Positions 45,632 to 55,133 of a stretch of 64,000 nt of DNA are shown here, piece after piece. Position 1 is the first letter of the stretch. Every line of letters starts with the position of its first letter. The notes under the pieces were generated by a model. That model was not told the DNA's origin. It did not search any database and worked only from the letters and a program-made list of their open reading frames with translations. The translations under genes were made by a program, and so were the position numbers. This DNA comes from Peptoniphilus_A sp001811425 (GTDB taxonomy: Bacteria; Bacillota; Clostridia; Tissierellales; Peptoniphilaceae): contig NZ_KV804746.1 of assembly GCF_001811425.1 (NCBI RefSeq), positions 25,201 to 89,200 of the forward strand, given 5' to 3'.

Positions 45632-45786
45632 AATTGTCTTCCTTTCTTTTACTTAATTACATTTTACTTACTAATTCAAAAGAAAATATAAAGATGAAAA
45701 ATTATGTCATCCTTTGAAAAGTAGTAACTATAAAAATTTACCAGCACTTGCTAAACTTTAATTGTTTGCAAATGTTTTCTACAATG

Positions 45787-45815
45787 ATTCTATTCCAAAT
45801 ATAAATTATTGTCAA
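45787..45815 (-). promoter_or_regulatory. hutH: Promoter of the hutH operon
   Basis: Minus-strand TTGACA (45810-45815), 17-bp spacer, TAGAAT (45787-45792). The leader is about 150 nt, with no clear terminator or known riboswitch. Confidence 0.8.
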
Positions 45816-46041
45816 TAATTTTCAATAAAATTAAACTCTTTTGCTAAAAAAAGTACAATATTTTATCTCTTTTTTTTAGTAATTTGATTCTTATTTTTTG
45901 TGTTTTAAACAAAACTTAGTCTACATGATTAGTAATCCTTCCTTTTTATAAAAAATTATTATAAAAACTTTTAAAAAATTATATCATTTATATTAATCTA
46001 TGTATTTTACATATTTGCATCTTAAAAAAAATATTTCCAAT
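45816..46041. other. AT-rich intergenic region upstream of hutH
   Basis: No gene is visible. A near-palindrome TTTTGTGTTTTAAACAAAA (about 45897-45915) lies about 85 bp upstream of the hutH -35 and could be an upstream regulator site; nothing else stands out. Confidence 0.35.
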
Positions 46042-46070
46042 AAAAAATGACTTAGTCCCCTAAGTCATAA
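46042..46070 (-). terminator. Terminator of the small membrane-protein module
   Basis: ATGACTTAG (46047-46055), TCCC loop, CTAAGTCAT (46060-46068), minus-strand T run. The same stem occurs at 47034-47055. Confidence 0.85.
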
Positions 46071-46078
46071 AATTTATT

Positions 46079-46288
46079 TTAATCTTTTTTTATTAATCCA
46101 TAAACTATTAGACCAATGGAAAGAATAAAGGCAATTTTAAATGTGAAGTCGCCTTTGATGTAATCAATTAAATGATTTTTATAAGACGATGTTACCTTAA
46201 TATCTAAAAGTGGCATGAAGTGTAAAAATATTATCAATAAAACCGTCAAGACCACGCCAGTTATAATGTACTTGTCTCTAGATTTCAT
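46079..46288 (-). CDS. Small two-helix membrane protein, unknown
   Basis: 69 residues with two membrane helices (about 8-28 and 48-66) and a short outside loop. No family is recognised. ATG behind AAGGAGC inside the end of the preceding gene, so the two are coupled. Function unknown. Confidence 0.7.
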   Translation of the reverse strand: MKSRDKYIITGVVLTVLLIIFLHFMPLLDIKVTSSYKNHLIDYIKGDFTFKIAFILSIGLIVYGLIKKD

Positions 46289-46967
46289 TTATTTGCTCCT
46301 TTCTTACAATTAAATATACTCCCACAAGTTTTTTTGCACTGCCTTTTCTTACTTCTCCATCCTTATTAATAATTTTAAAGTCATAAGAATCAATTTCAGG
46401 ATAAAGACTGGCAGTGGCAAAAGTTTTTCCTTCAACTTTTATATCAAGATCTAAATCAATTAAAACCTCTCTTTTTACATCAAAGCCCAAGGCATTAGAA
46501 ATTATTTTTGCATCAATTGGCAGGTCTGCCATATAATCATTTTTAAATTTTTTCTCTCCAAGTTTTATAGTGACTTCTTCATTTTCCTTGTTGTCGCATA
46601 TTGACTGATAATAGTCTCCATTAAACTCTACTACATTTTTAACTTCTGAAATATCTTCAATTATATAGCCTTCTTTATTTTTTACTTCTTGCTTAATATA
46701 ATCTTCATCTTCAAAAAATTTTATGTGCTTTATTTCTGAAATCTCATAGCCTAGGCTCTCTTCAATTTGTTTTTTCTCTTCATGAGATAGGTCTTCTATT
46801 TCAAAATTTTTCTTGTCCTCACCTTTTTCACCGCTTATATTTTTTTGATCTTCACTTGAAATTACCTGGTCCTCATTATGTGAATTATGAGTCCTAAGTC
46901 CAGCATAGATTAAAAGCAAAAATATTATGGCAAGAAAAATAATTATCTTCTTCAGCGATGACTTCAT
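46278..46967 (-). CDS. Membrane-anchored extracytoplasmic protein, unknown
   Basis: 229 residues. One N-terminal membrane helix (about 7-23, IIIFLAIIFLLLIYAGL), a low-complexity acidic linker (about 28-65), then a soluble domain with LGYEISEIKHIKF, IDAKIISNALGFDVKREVLIDLDL, and KKLVGVYLIVRKE at the end. I do not recognise the family. ATG 46967 behind AGGAGGGTG. Extended -10 promoter at 46988-46993. The pair with 46079-46288 sits between two copies of the same terminator stem. Confidence 0.7.
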   Translation of the reverse strand: MKSSLKKIIIFLAIIFLLLIYAGLRTHNSHNEDQVISSEDQKNISGEKGEDKKNFEIEDLSHEEKKQIEESLGYEISEIKHIKFFEDEDYIKQEVKNKEGYIIEDISEVKNVVEFNGDYYQSICDNKENEEVTIKLGEKKFKNDYMADLPIDAKIISNALGFDVKREVLIDLDLDIKVEGKTFATASLYPEIDSYDFKIINKDGEVRKGSAKKLVGVYLIVRKEQINEI

Positions 46968-46987
46968 CAAACACCCTCCTTAAAAGG

Positions 46988-46993
46988 ATTATA
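46988..46993 (-). promoter_or_regulatory. Extended -10 promoter of the small membrane module
   Basis: Minus-strand TGATATAAT, i.e. TG one base ahead of TATAAT (46988-46993); only a weak TGGAAA at -35 (47011-47016). Confidence 0.5.
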
Positions 46994-47028
46994 TCAGCTG
47001 AAAAAAATTTTTTCCATGAAAAAGCAAG

Positions 47029-47056
47029 AAAAAATGACTTAGTCGCCTAAGTCATC
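47029..47056 (-). terminator. Terminator of the amino-acid ABC operon
   Basis: ATGACTTAG (47034-47042), TCGC loop, CTAAGTCAT (47047-47055), minus-strand T run. Stem identical to the hairpin at 46047-46068. Confidence 0.85.
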
Positions 47057-47081
47057 TCTATCTAATATTTACAAAAATTAT

Positions 47082-47804
47082 TTAAAGCACCTTTGCCAAA
47101 AAGTTTTGTGTTCTTTCGTTCTTCGGATTTCCAAAAACTTCTTCTGGACTTCCCTCTTCTACAATATAACCGCCGTCCATGAATAAAATTCTGTCGCCAA
47201 CTTCTCTTGCAAAGCCCATTTCGTGAGTTACGACAACCATTGTCATGCCTTCCTTGGCAAGGTCCTTCATTATATCTAAAACTTCTCCTACCATTTCTGG
47301 GTCAAGGGCAGATGTTGGTTCGTCAAAGAGCATTACCTTTGGATTCATGGCAAGGGCTCTCGCTATGGCAATTCTTTGTTTTTGTCCGCCTGATAGGGAC
47401 TTTGGATAGGAATCTCTCTTGTCTGGAAGTCCCACTCTTTCTAAAAGTTCCATTGCCTTTTTTTCTGCCTCTTCTTTTCCCATTTTCTTCACAAGAGTTG
47501 GAGCAAGGGTAATGTTATCTATGATGTTTAAGTTGTTGAAGAGGTTAAAGGATTGGAATACCATGCCCATTTCTTCACGAACTTTATTTATATCAATGTC
47601 CTTTGAAGTGATCTCTTCATCATCTACAAAAATTTTGCCACTTGTTGGCTCTTCTAAAAGGTTTAGGCACCTTAAAAAAGTTGATTTGCCTGAGCCTGAT
47701 GGTCCAATTACAACTACTACTTCCCCATCTTTTATTTCTTGATTTATTCCCTTTAGGACTTCAAGTTCTCCAAAGGATTTAGTCAAATTTTCTACCTTAA
47801 TCAT
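47082..47804 (-). CDS. Polar amino-acid ABC transporter ATPase (GlnQ type)
   Basis: 240 residues. Walker A GPSGSGKST, Q-loop FQSFNLFNNL, signature LSGGQKQR, Walker B VMLFDEPTSALDP, His VVTHEMGFAREV. This is the PAAT class. The start ATG 47804 follows AAGGAG; a TTG two codons upstream is rejected. Third gene of a binding protein-permease-ATPase operon. Confidence 0.92.
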   Translation of the reverse strand: MIKVENLTKSFGELEVLKGINQEIKDGEVVVVIGPSGSGKSTFLRCLNLLEEPTSGKIFVDDEEITSKDIDINKVREEMGMVFQSFNLFNNLNIIDNITLAPTLVKKMGKEEAEKKAMELLERVGLPDKRDSYPKSLSGGQKQRIAIARALAMNPKVMLFDEPTSALDPEMVGEVLDIMKDLAKEGMTMVVVTHEMGFAREVGDRILFMDGGYIVEEGSPEEVFGNPKNERTQNFLAKVL

Positions 47805-48474
47805 TTGCAAGTCTCCTTTCCAAAAGTCCCATTGCCTTTGACAAGCTAAAGGTCATTATAAAGTAGATGCAAGCTGTAAATATAAAGGGCCTTACTAATT
47901 CATAAGTACCTGATGAAATACTCTTACCTGCATACATAAGCTCTCCAACTCCAACTGTGTATGTGATTGAAGATTCCTTTATAAGAGTTATAAATTCATT
48001 TACAAGTGCTGGCAGTATGTTTTTAATTGCTTGTGGCATGATTACTTTTACCATTGCTTGCTTTTTATTAAGTCCAAGAGATCTTGCAGCCTCCATTTGT
48101 CCATGGTCAACAGATGAAATCCCTGATCTTATAATTTCTGCAACATATGCTGCTGAGTTTAAACTTATTGAAAGCGCACACAAAAACATTGGTGCAGTCA
48201 AAAGTGTAAACTGTTCTGGTATTATTTTTTTTAGTCCAAAATATACTATCAAAATTTGCACAAGCATTGGAGTTCCTCTCACCACTTCTATATAAATACT
48301 TGAAAGTATATTTAGTAATTTAATTTTTGATGTCTTCATCAGTGCAAGTATTATTCCAATAGTAAAACCTAAGAGCACACCAATTATTGAAAGCTCAATA
48401 GTGGTCAAGGCTCCATTCAAATATGTTGGAAGATACTTGTTTGCGAAGGCAATTTGTCTCGATATGATTCCCAT
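47797..48474 (-). CDS. Polar amino-acid ABC transporter permease
   Basis: 225 residues with about five membrane helices: LPTYLNGALTTIELSIIGVLLGFTIG start and EAARSLGLNKKQAMVKVIMPQAIKNILPAL EAA loop. The start ATG 48474 (MGIISRQ) follows AAAGGAATAAT; the frame opens further upstream at 48525 inside the terminator hairpin. It belongs to the HisMQ/GlnP family. Confidence 0.9.
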   Translation of the reverse strand: MGIISRQIAFANKYLPTYLNGALTTIELSIIGVLLGFTIGIILALMKTSKIKLLNILSSIYIEVVRGTPMLVQILIVYFGLKKIIPEQFTLLTAPMFLCALSISLNSAAYVAEIIRSGISSVDHGQMEAARSLGLNKKQAMVKVIMPQAIKNILPALVNEFITLIKESSITYTVGVGELMYAGKSISSGTYELVRPFIFTACIYFIMTFSLSKAMGLLERRLAND

Positions 48475-48503
48475 ATTATTCCTTTCTAATTTATCTAATC
48501 CAC

Positions 48504-48536
48504 AAATTAAAAATTCCCCACACAATGTAGGGAATA
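48504..48536 (-). terminator. Hairpin between binding-protein and permease genes
   Basis: ATTCCC (48513-48518) with GGGAAT (48530-48535), inner ACA/TGT, minus-strand TTTTTAATTT after. Probably partial, making more binding protein than permease. Confidence 0.65.
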
Positions 48537-48544
48537 TTTAATTA

Positions 48545-49399
48545 CTATTTACTAGCTTCTTTGTTAGATAGTTCAATATACTCATCAAACCATTTATCTA
48601 CTTGGCCTGAATCTTTTAATCCTTTAATAACTTCATTAACAGCTCCTGTTAAATCGTCATTACCCTTTTTAATTGCTACTGCAAATCCACTTTCATCTGG
48701 AATTCCTAAATCTTCTATAATAACAAGTCCATCTGTTATTGATGCAAATTGTTTTGCTGGAAGTTCTGATAGGAAAGCTGCATCAATTGATTTGTTTTTA
48801 AGTTGTTCAATGATTACATTGTTTAAATCAAATCCCTTACAGTTATCTCCAAACTTTTCTGTTGCAAACTCGTGTTGAAGTGATCCTAATTGTGTACCAA
48901 TAATCTTTCCATTAAGGTCATCAAAAGTTTTATACTTATCTTTGTTTTCTTCCGTTACAAGTAAAACTTGCTTGCCTTGTGAATATTCGTCAGAGAAATC
49001 AACTTGTTTCTTTCTTTTTTCATCAGCACCCATGCCTGCAAGAACTATGTCAACATCTCCTGCATTTAGTGAAGCAAGAAGTCCTTCAAAGGCCATATTC
49101 TTAACTTCAAGTTCAACTCCAAGAGAATCGGCAATTGATTTTGCGATTGCAAGGTCAATACCTACAAATTCTTCTTTGCCACTTTGGAAGGATGTCCATT
49201 CCATTGGTGGGAAGTCTGCTGAAGTTCCAAGAACAATTTTGCCCTTTTCCTTTATGGCATCAATAGTTGGTCCAGTAGTTGTTATTTCAAACTTAACTGC
49301 TTCCTTTGCTTCTTCTTTTTCATCATCTTTTTTCCCACAACCAAATAAAAATAAGGCTGCCATTGCTATAATTGCAATATTAAAAATCTTCTTTTTCAT
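48545..49399 (-). CDS. Amino-acid ABC transporter substrate-binding lipoprotein
   Basis: 284 residues. Lipoprotein signal with LFLFGCGKKD (Cys near residue 21), then a family 3 binding fold: GKIVLGTSADFPPMEW, EFVGIDLAIAKSIADSLGVELEVKNMAFEGLLASLNAGDVDIVLAGMG. The ligand is a polar amino acid; which one cannot be told. Start ATG behind AGGAGGG. It is the first gene of the importer. Confidence 0.92.
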   Translation of the reverse strand: MKKKIFNIAIIAMAALFLFGCGKKDDEKEEAKEAVKFEITTTGPTIDAIKEKGKIVLGTSADFPPMEWTSFQSGKEEFVGIDLAIAKSIADSLGVELEVKNMAFEGLLASLNAGDVDIVLAGMGADEKRKKQVDFSDEYSQGKQVLLVTEENKDKYKTFDDLNGKIIGTQLGSLQHEFATEKFGDNCKGFDLNNVIIEQLKNKSIDAAFLSELPAKQFASITDGLVIIEDLGIPDESGFAVAIKKGNDDLTGAVNEVIKGLKDSGQVDKWFDEYIELSNKEASK

Positions 49400-49457
49400 A
49401 ATACCCTCCTAGTTCCTTGTAAATAGTATTTCCATGTCTTCTTTAATTTTAAAAAAC

Positions 49458-49486
49458 ATTATAACTCAAAACAAATTGAATTTCAA
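49458..49486 (-). promoter_or_regulatory. Promoter of the amino-acid ABC operon
   Basis: Minus-strand TTGAAA (49481-49486), 17-bp spacer, TATAAT (49458-49463). Confidence 0.8.
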
Positions 49487-49508
49487 CGATTTTTATTACT
49501 TTATTTAA

Positions 49509-50300
49509 TTAAAATTCTAAAAGATCTCCTGCTGGTACACTCTCTATAGTCTCTTCTTTTTGCTCTGCTGAAACTTTTTCTTCTACAGGCGCCTTAGCTT
49601 CTTCCTTTTTAACTCTTGAATATTGGTAAACGCCCCAAGATTCAAGTTCATTATCTGTACCTATCCACACCGGTGAACCCACAGACATATTTGGAAATAC
49701 ATAATTTTCCACATCATAATTAAATAGTCTTATGCAGCCGTTGGAATAGTAGCCGCCAATTTGATGAGGTTTAATATTTCCATGAATGCCGTAGCCGCTT
49801 GCTCCAGGCAATCTTAGGCCCATCCATCTTTCCCCAAGGGGATTGTTGGGGTCGTCAGCTTTAGCTGGTTTGTACTTTCCATTCATTCCGCCCCAGGCAG
49901 GGTTTTTGTGCATATTTTGAATTTTTCCCTTTGCAGATGGTGTTGGTGTGGCATTGGTACCCAGTGTCACTGGATACTTGCCAATAGACTGATTTCCCTC
50001 ATACATAGTAAGAGTTCTTCTTGACTTGTTTACCACTATCCACTTGCCCTTTGTTGGTGGATTTGTCACCATGTCGTAAACTTCATAATTTTCAGTGTGT
50101 AGAGCCTCTTTAGTCTTGTCGTTTAGAGTTCCCGTCACTGGCAAATTCATGCGAGCTTGCCATCTTTTGATTTCATCTCTCTTTTCAACGCCGCTTTTAT
50201 CCATAAAACTATTTTCTCTGACAAAGCCCTTGGCAAAAACAAAATTTGGCAAGAGACTTGCAGCTAAAATAAAAATTCCAATTTTTTTAATTTTCTTCAA
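49509..50300 (-). CDS. L,D-transpeptidase (YkuD) with signal peptide
   Basis: 263 residues. Signal peptide (IGIFILAASLLPNFVFA), a short peptidoglycan-binding-like segment (IKRWQARMNLPVTGTLNDKTKEAL), a YkuD domain (about residues 86-220) with GIHG and the catalytic SNGCIRL, and a C-terminal acidic tail (EEKVSAEQKEETIE). It cross-links peptidoglycan 3-3 or attaches proteins outside the cell. TTG start behind GGAGG inside the end of uvrA. Confidence 0.9.
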   Translation of the reverse strand: MKKIKKIGIFILAASLLPNFVFAKGFVRENSFMDKSGVEKRDEIKRWQARMNLPVTGTLNDKTKEALHTENYEVYDMVTNPPTKGKWIVVNKSRRTLTMYEGNQSIGKYPVTLGTNATPTPSAKGKIQNMHKNPAWGGMNGKYKPAKADDPNNPLGERWMGLRLPGASGYGIHGNIKPHQIGGYYSNGCIRLFNYDVENYVFPNMSVGSPVWIGTDNELESWGVYQYSRVKKEEAKAPVEEKVSAEQKEETIESVPAGDLLEF

Positions 50301-50301
50301 A

Positions 50302-53118
50302 TTAATCCTCCAATTTATCCCTTAAAAATTCTCCAGTGTAAGAATTTTTGCACTTAACAATTTCCTCAGGGGTGCCAGTGAAGAGAACCTCTCCTCCACC
50401 ATCGCCGCCTTCAGGTCCTAAATCTATTATATAATCGGCACACTTTATGACATCTAGGTTGTGTTCAATAGTAATGACAGTGTTGCCTCTATCTACTAAC
50501 TCTTCCAAAACCTTTATGAGTTTATTTACATCTTCAGAGTGAAGTCCCGTTGTAGGTTCATCTAAAATGTAGAGAGTCCTGCCTGTTGCCCTCTTAGAAA
50601 GTTCTGTGGCAAGTTTTATTCTCTGTGCCTCTCCACCTGACAAGAGGGTAGAAGATTGTCCAAGCTTGATGTAGGACAAGCCTACATCTCTTAAGGTTTC
50701 AAGCTTTCGCAAAACTCTCTCGTGATTTTGGAAAAAGTCAATTGCCTCTTCCACTGTCATATCTAGGACATCGTAAATATTTTTGCCCTTGTATTTAACT
50801 TCAAGAGTTTCACGATTGTATCTCTTGCCATTGCAAACTTCGCAAGGCACATAGACATCAGACAAAAAGTGCATTTCAACTTTTAAAATTCCGTCGCCCT
50901 TGCAGGCTTCGCACCTTCCGCCCTTTACATTAAAGGAAAATCTCCCCTTCTTGTAGCCACGCATTTTTGCTTCGTTAGTAGATGCAAATATATCTCTTAT
51001 TATATCAAAAGCACCAGTATATGTGGCAGGATTTGATCTTGGAGTCCTTCCAATTGGTGATTGGTCAATATCAACAATTTTGTCAATATTTTCCAGTCCT
51101 TCCACACTTTTGTGCTTGCCAGGTTTTATTCTCGACTTATTTATTTTTTGTGCAAGACTTTTATATAAAACTTCGTTTACTAGAGAGGACTTGCCTGAAC
51201 CAGAAACGCCAGTTACGCAGATAAAGTCGCCTAGAGGAAATTCTACATCAATATTTTTTAAATTATTTTCACTGGCCCCTATGACCTTTATTGATTTACC
51301 ATTGGACTTTCTTCTCTCCTTGGGCACTTCAATTTTCTTTCTTCCGCTTAAATAGGCACCAGTAATCGACTCTTGAACTTCCATAATCTCTTCAGCAGTC
51401 CCCTGTGCAACTATTCTTCCACCATTTACACCAGCAAGGGGTCCAATGTCAACAATTTGGTCAGCTGCAAACATTGTGTCTTCATCGTGTTCTACAACGA
51501 TTAGTGTGTTTCCTATGTCCGTTAAATTTCTTAGGGATTCCAAAAGTTTTGCATTGTCCCTTTGGTGAAGTCCAATGCTGGGCTCGTCTAGGACATAAAT
51601 TACGCCCACAAGTTGTGAGCCAATTTGTGTTGCAAGCCTAATTCTCTGTGCTTCTCCACCAGAAAGAGTTCCCGCCATTCTTGATAGGGAAAGGTACTCT
51701 AAACCTACATTTACCAAAAATTCAAGACGAGATTTTATTTCCTTTAAAAGTTCTTCAGCTATAATCATTTCATTTTTTGTGAATTTTAAATTTTTGAAAA
51801 ATTCCAAGGCCTTATCTATGGAAAGTTCTGTAAGCTCAAAAATATTTAGGCCGCCAACTTTTATGGAAAGAGAAGAATCTTTAAGCCTTGAACCATGACA
51901 TTTTGGACAGGGAACTTCTTCCATAAATTCGTCAATTTTGTCAAGCATTCTGTCGGAGCTGGATTCAGTATATCTTCTCTTTAAATTTTTTAAAATTCCC
52001 TCAAAGCCACCAGAGTATTTTTTTTCTCCTGAGAAGAAGGAATTGAAGGAGAAGCTCAATTTTCCCTTATAGCCCTCAAAAATTGCCTTCATAAATTCTT
52101 CTGGTGCATTTTTTATTGGCTCTTTTGTGCTAAAGTTAAATTTCTTTGCAATTTCAGAAATTATTTCATAATAATAAGTCCCCTTGGAGTTGGAGTAGCA
52201 GGCTATTGCTCCCTCATCTATGGAAAGTTCCTTATTAGGAATTACTAAGTCTCTGGAAACTTCCTTAGAAAATCCTAGACCCTTACACTCATGGCAGGCA
52301 CCAAGAGGTGAGTTAAAGGAAAAGGACCTTGGTGTAACTTCTTCTATTATAATATTGCAGTGAGGGCAGGCAAATTTTGTTGAAAAAATTAAATCTTCAC
52401 CATCAAGAACATTTACCTTGGCAATACCGTCACTTAAATTTGTTGCAATTTCAAGAGAATCTGCAAGTCTTGATTCAATTTTTTCCTTTACAATAATTCT
52501 GTCAACAACAATGTCTATATCATGATTTTTGTTTTTGTCCAACTCAATGTCTTCTGAAATGTCATGCATTTCTCCGTCAACAAAAACCCTTAAAAAGCCA
52601 TCCTTTTTTATCTTCTCAAAAACTTTTTTGTGTTGACCCTTCCTGTGCCTTACCACTGGAGAAAGGATTTGAATTTTGGTCCTTTCTTCTAACTTCATAA
52701 CTTCATCAACTATTTGGTCAATTGTGTAGGAAGAAATTTCCTTGCCACATTCTGGGCAAAAGGCATGACCAACTCTTGCATATAAAAGTCTTAGGTAGTC
52801 ATAAATTTCTGTAACTGTGCCCACAGTTGACCTTGGGTTTTTTGATGTAGTCTTTTGGTCAATGGAAATTGAGGGACTCATGCCTTCGATGTAATCCACT
52901 TCAGGTTTGTCCATTTGTCCCAAAAATTGTCTGGCATAGGAAGACAAACTTTCAACATATCTCCTTTGACCTTCGGCATAAATTGTGTCAAAGGCAAGGG
53001 ATGATTTTCCTGAACCGGAAAGTCCAGTGAAAACTACAAATTTATTTCTTGGGATTTTTAAATCAACATTTTTTAAGTTGTTGACTCTGGCTCCCTTTAC
53101 TATTATTTCATCTTTCAA
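50302..53118 (-). CDS. uvrA: UvrABC system protein A
   Basis: 938 residues. Two ABC ATPase halves: GLSGSGKSSL and GVSGSGKSSL Walker A, LSGGEAQRIRLA and LSGGEAQRIKLA signatures, and three zinc sites (CPEC..., CPHC...CHEC, CEAC...CEVC). It recognises DNA damage for nucleotide excision repair with UvrB. Start TTG behind GAGGTG. Twelve nt after uvrB. Confidence 0.97.
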   Translation of the reverse strand: MKDEIIVKGARVNNLKNVDLKIPRNKFVVFTGLSGSGKSSLAFDTIYAEGQRRYVESLSSYARQFLGQMDKPEVDYIEGMSPSISIDQKTTSKNPRSTVGTVTEIYDYLRLLYARVGHAFCPECGKEISSYTIDQIVDEVMKLEERTKIQILSPVVRHRKGQHKKVFEKIKKDGFLRVFVDGEMHDISEDIELDKNKNHDIDIVVDRIIVKEKIESRLADSLEIATNLSDGIAKVNVLDGEDLIFSTKFACPHCNIIIEEVTPRSFSFNSPLGACHECKGLGFSKEVSRDLVIPNKELSIDEGAIACYSNSKGTYYYEIISEIAKKFNFSTKEPIKNAPEEFMKAIFEGYKGKLSFSFNSFFSGEKKYSGGFEGILKNLKRRYTESSSDRMLDKIDEFMEEVPCPKCHGSRLKDSSLSIKVGGLNIFELTELSIDKALEFFKNLKFTKNEMIIAEELLKEIKSRLEFLVNVGLEYLSLSRMAGTLSGGEAQRIRLATQIGSQLVGVIYVLDEPSIGLHQRDNAKLLESLRNLTDIGNTLIVVEHDEDTMFAADQIVDIGPLAGVNGGRIVAQGTAEEIMEVQESITGAYLSGRKKIEVPKERRKSNGKSIKVIGASENNLKNIDVEFPLGDFICVTGVSGSGKSSLVNEVLYKSLAQKINKSRIKPGKHKSVEGLENIDKIVDIDQSPIGRTPRSNPATYTGAFDIIRDIFASTNEAKMRGYKKGRFSFNVKGGRCEACKGDGILKVEMHFLSDVYVPCEVCNGKRYNRETLEVKYKGKNIYDVLDMTVEEAIDFFQNHERVLRKLETLRDVGLSYIKLGQSSTLLSGGEAQRIKLATELSKRATGRTLYILDEPTTGLHSEDVNKLIKVLEELVDRGNTVITIEHNLDVIKCADYIIDLGPEGGDGGGEVLFTGTPEEIVKCKNSYTGEFLRDKLED

Positions 53119-53130
53119 TTTAACACCTCT

Positions 53131-55122
53131 TTATAAAAGGGCAGATTTTTTCTTCTCTCTTAAGTCCTTTATCTTATCTCTAATTTCAGCAGCCCTTTCA
53201 AAGTCAAGTTCCTCTGCTGCCCTGTACATTTCAGGTTTTAGAGCATCAATCATTTCATTTATTTCATCCTTTGTAAATTCATTATCTGTATCTACAAGTT
53301 CTTTAAAGTCAAGGCTATCTTCTGTAGCAATGGCAGTGTTAATAACTTCACGCACACCCTTAACTATTGTCTTTGGAGTGATGCCATGGTCTTTATTGTA
53401 GGCTTCTTGAATCTTTCTTCTCCTAGAAGTTTCATCAAGGGCAACTTGCATTGACGGAGTTATTGTATCGGCATACATTATAACCTTTCCCTCGGCATTT
53501 CTCGCAGCACGACCTGCCGTTTGTATAAGTGATGTCACAGAACGAAGGAAACCTTCCTTGTCTGCATCAAGTATGCAGACTCTCGAAACTTCTGGAAGGT
53601 CAAGACCCTCTCTCAAAAGGTTAATGCCAACAAGGACATCCACCTCTCCAAGACGCAAATCTCTTATAATTTTCATTCTCTCCAAAGTATCAACATCGGA
53701 ATGCATGTAAGTTACTTTATACCCAATTTCTTTTAAATGTCTTGATAAATCTTCAGACATTCTCTTAGTAAGAGTTGTTATTAAAACTCTTTCCCCTCTC
53801 TCAATAGCTCCATTTATTTCATTTATTATGTCGTCAATTTGATTTTTTATTGGTCTAACTTCTATTATTGGGTCCAGAAGTCCCGTAGGCCTAATAATTT
53901 GCTCAACTTGTTGCTCTGTATGCTCAAGTTCATAGGGACCTGGCGTTGCAGAAACATAGACGCATTGGTTCATCATTTCTTCAAACTCATTAAACCTTAG
54001 TGGTCTATTGTCAAGGGCAGAAGGAAGCCTAAATCCATATTCAACTAAAGTTTCCTTACGAGATCTGTCGCCGTTAAACATTCCCCTAATTTGTGGAATT
54101 GTTTGGTGAGATTCATCTATTATAGTTAGAAAATCCTTGGGAAAATAATCTATTAATGTGTAGGGTCTTGAGCCTGGAGTCCTGCCAGATAAGTGTCTGG
54201 AATAATTTTCTATGCCAGAGCAAAAGCCCATTTCAGAAAGCATTTCTAAATCGTATCTAGTCCTTTGCTCAAGCCTTTGTGCTTCCAAAAGTTTTTCTTG
54301 GTCCTTTAAGACCTTTAGTCTCTCTTCAAGTTCTTCTTCTATGGTCACTATTGCCCTCTTCACCTTTTCTTCTGAAGTTGCAAAGTGAGATGCTGGCGTG
54401 ATGTAGGCGTGATTTAGGTAGTGCAAGACCTCCCCAGTCAAGGCATTTACTTCTGTGATTCTATCTATTTCGTCGCCAAAAAATTCAACGCGAATGGAAT
54501 TTTCAGAAGAAGATGCAGGGAAAATTTCCAAAATATCTCCACGAACCCTAAAGGTTCCACGCTTAAATTCATAATCATTTCTCACATATTGAATGTCCAC
54601 GAGCTTACTCATGACATCATTTCTGTCCTTAATCATGCCAGGTCTAAGAGAAATAGCTAATTGTTCGTAGTCAATGGGATCTCCCAATCCATAGATGCAG
54701 GAAACTGATGCTACAATTATTACATCCTTTCTCTCAAAGAGAGCCATAGTCGCAGAGTGACGAAGCTTATCTATTTCATCATTTATAGAAGAATCTTTCT
54801 CTATAAAAGTGTCCGTCCCAGGCACATAAGCCTCTGGTTGATAATAATCATAGTAGGACACAAAAAATTCAACTGCATTTTCTGGGAAAAATTCCTTTAA
54901 CTCCGAGCAAAGTTGATAGGCAAGAGTCTTGTTGTGGGCAATTACAAGAGTTGGCTTTTGCACCCTCTCTATTACATTTGCCATAGTAAAGGTCTTGCCA
55001 GAGCCTGTTACACCTAAAAGATTTTGGTGCTTGTAGCCCTTTTTTATGCCCTCAGCTAATTTATCAATTGCCTGAGGTTGGTCGCCAGTAGGCTTGTAGT
55101 CTGAATGAATTTTAAATTTCAC
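53131..55122 (-). CDS. uvrB: UvrABC system protein B
   Basis: 663 residues. Walker A GVTGSGKTFT, the beta-hairpin YYDYYQPEAYVPGTDTF, helicase motifs (DESHQT, SVTSLIQTAGRAARN) and the UVR motif at the end (EMYRAAEELDFERAAEIRDKIKDL). Start GTG behind AAGGTGATTAA. Preceded by the gamma-glutamyltransferase gene, 11 nt away. Confidence 0.97.
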   Translation of the reverse strand: MKFKIHSDYKPTGDQPQAIDKLAEGIKKGYKHQNLLGVTGSGKTFTMANVIERVQKPTLVIAHNKTLAYQLCSELKEFFPENAVEFFVSYYDYYQPEAYVPGTDTFIEKDSSINDEIDKLRHSATMALFERKDVIIVASVSCIYGLGDPIDYEQLAISLRPGMIKDRNDVMSKLVDIQYVRNDYEFKRGTFRVRGDILEIFPASSSENSIRVEFFGDEIDRITEVNALTGEVLHYLNHAYITPASHFATSEEKVKRAIVTIEEELEERLKVLKDQEKLLEAQRLEQRTRYDLEMLSEMGFCSGIENYSRHLSGRTPGSRPYTLIDYFPKDFLTIIDESHQTIPQIRGMFNGDRSRKETLVEYGFRLPSALDNRPLRFNEFEEMMNQCVYVSATPGPYELEHTEQQVEQIIRPTGLLDPIIEVRPIKNQIDDIINEINGAIERGERVLITTLTKRMSEDLSRHLKEIGYKVTYMHSDVDTLERMKIIRDLRLGEVDVLVGINLLREGLDLPEVSRVCILDADKEGFLRSVTSLIQTAGRAARNAEGKVIMYADTITPSMQVALDETSRRRKIQEAYNKDHGITPKTIVKGVREVINTAIATEDSLDFKELVDTDNEFTKDEINEMIDALKPEMYRAAEELDFERAAEIRDKIKDLREKKKSALL

Positions 55123-55133
55123 TTAATCACCTT

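Noticed and set aside
45632..45780. HutP-type antiterminator leader ahead of hutH
   Set aside because: The leader has scattered TAG triplets but no spaced NAG repeats and no terminator stem-loop that HutP control would need.
48942..49412. 156-residue plus-strand frame opposite the amino-acid binding protein
   Set aside because: Serine-rich shadow of a well-supported lipoprotein gene.
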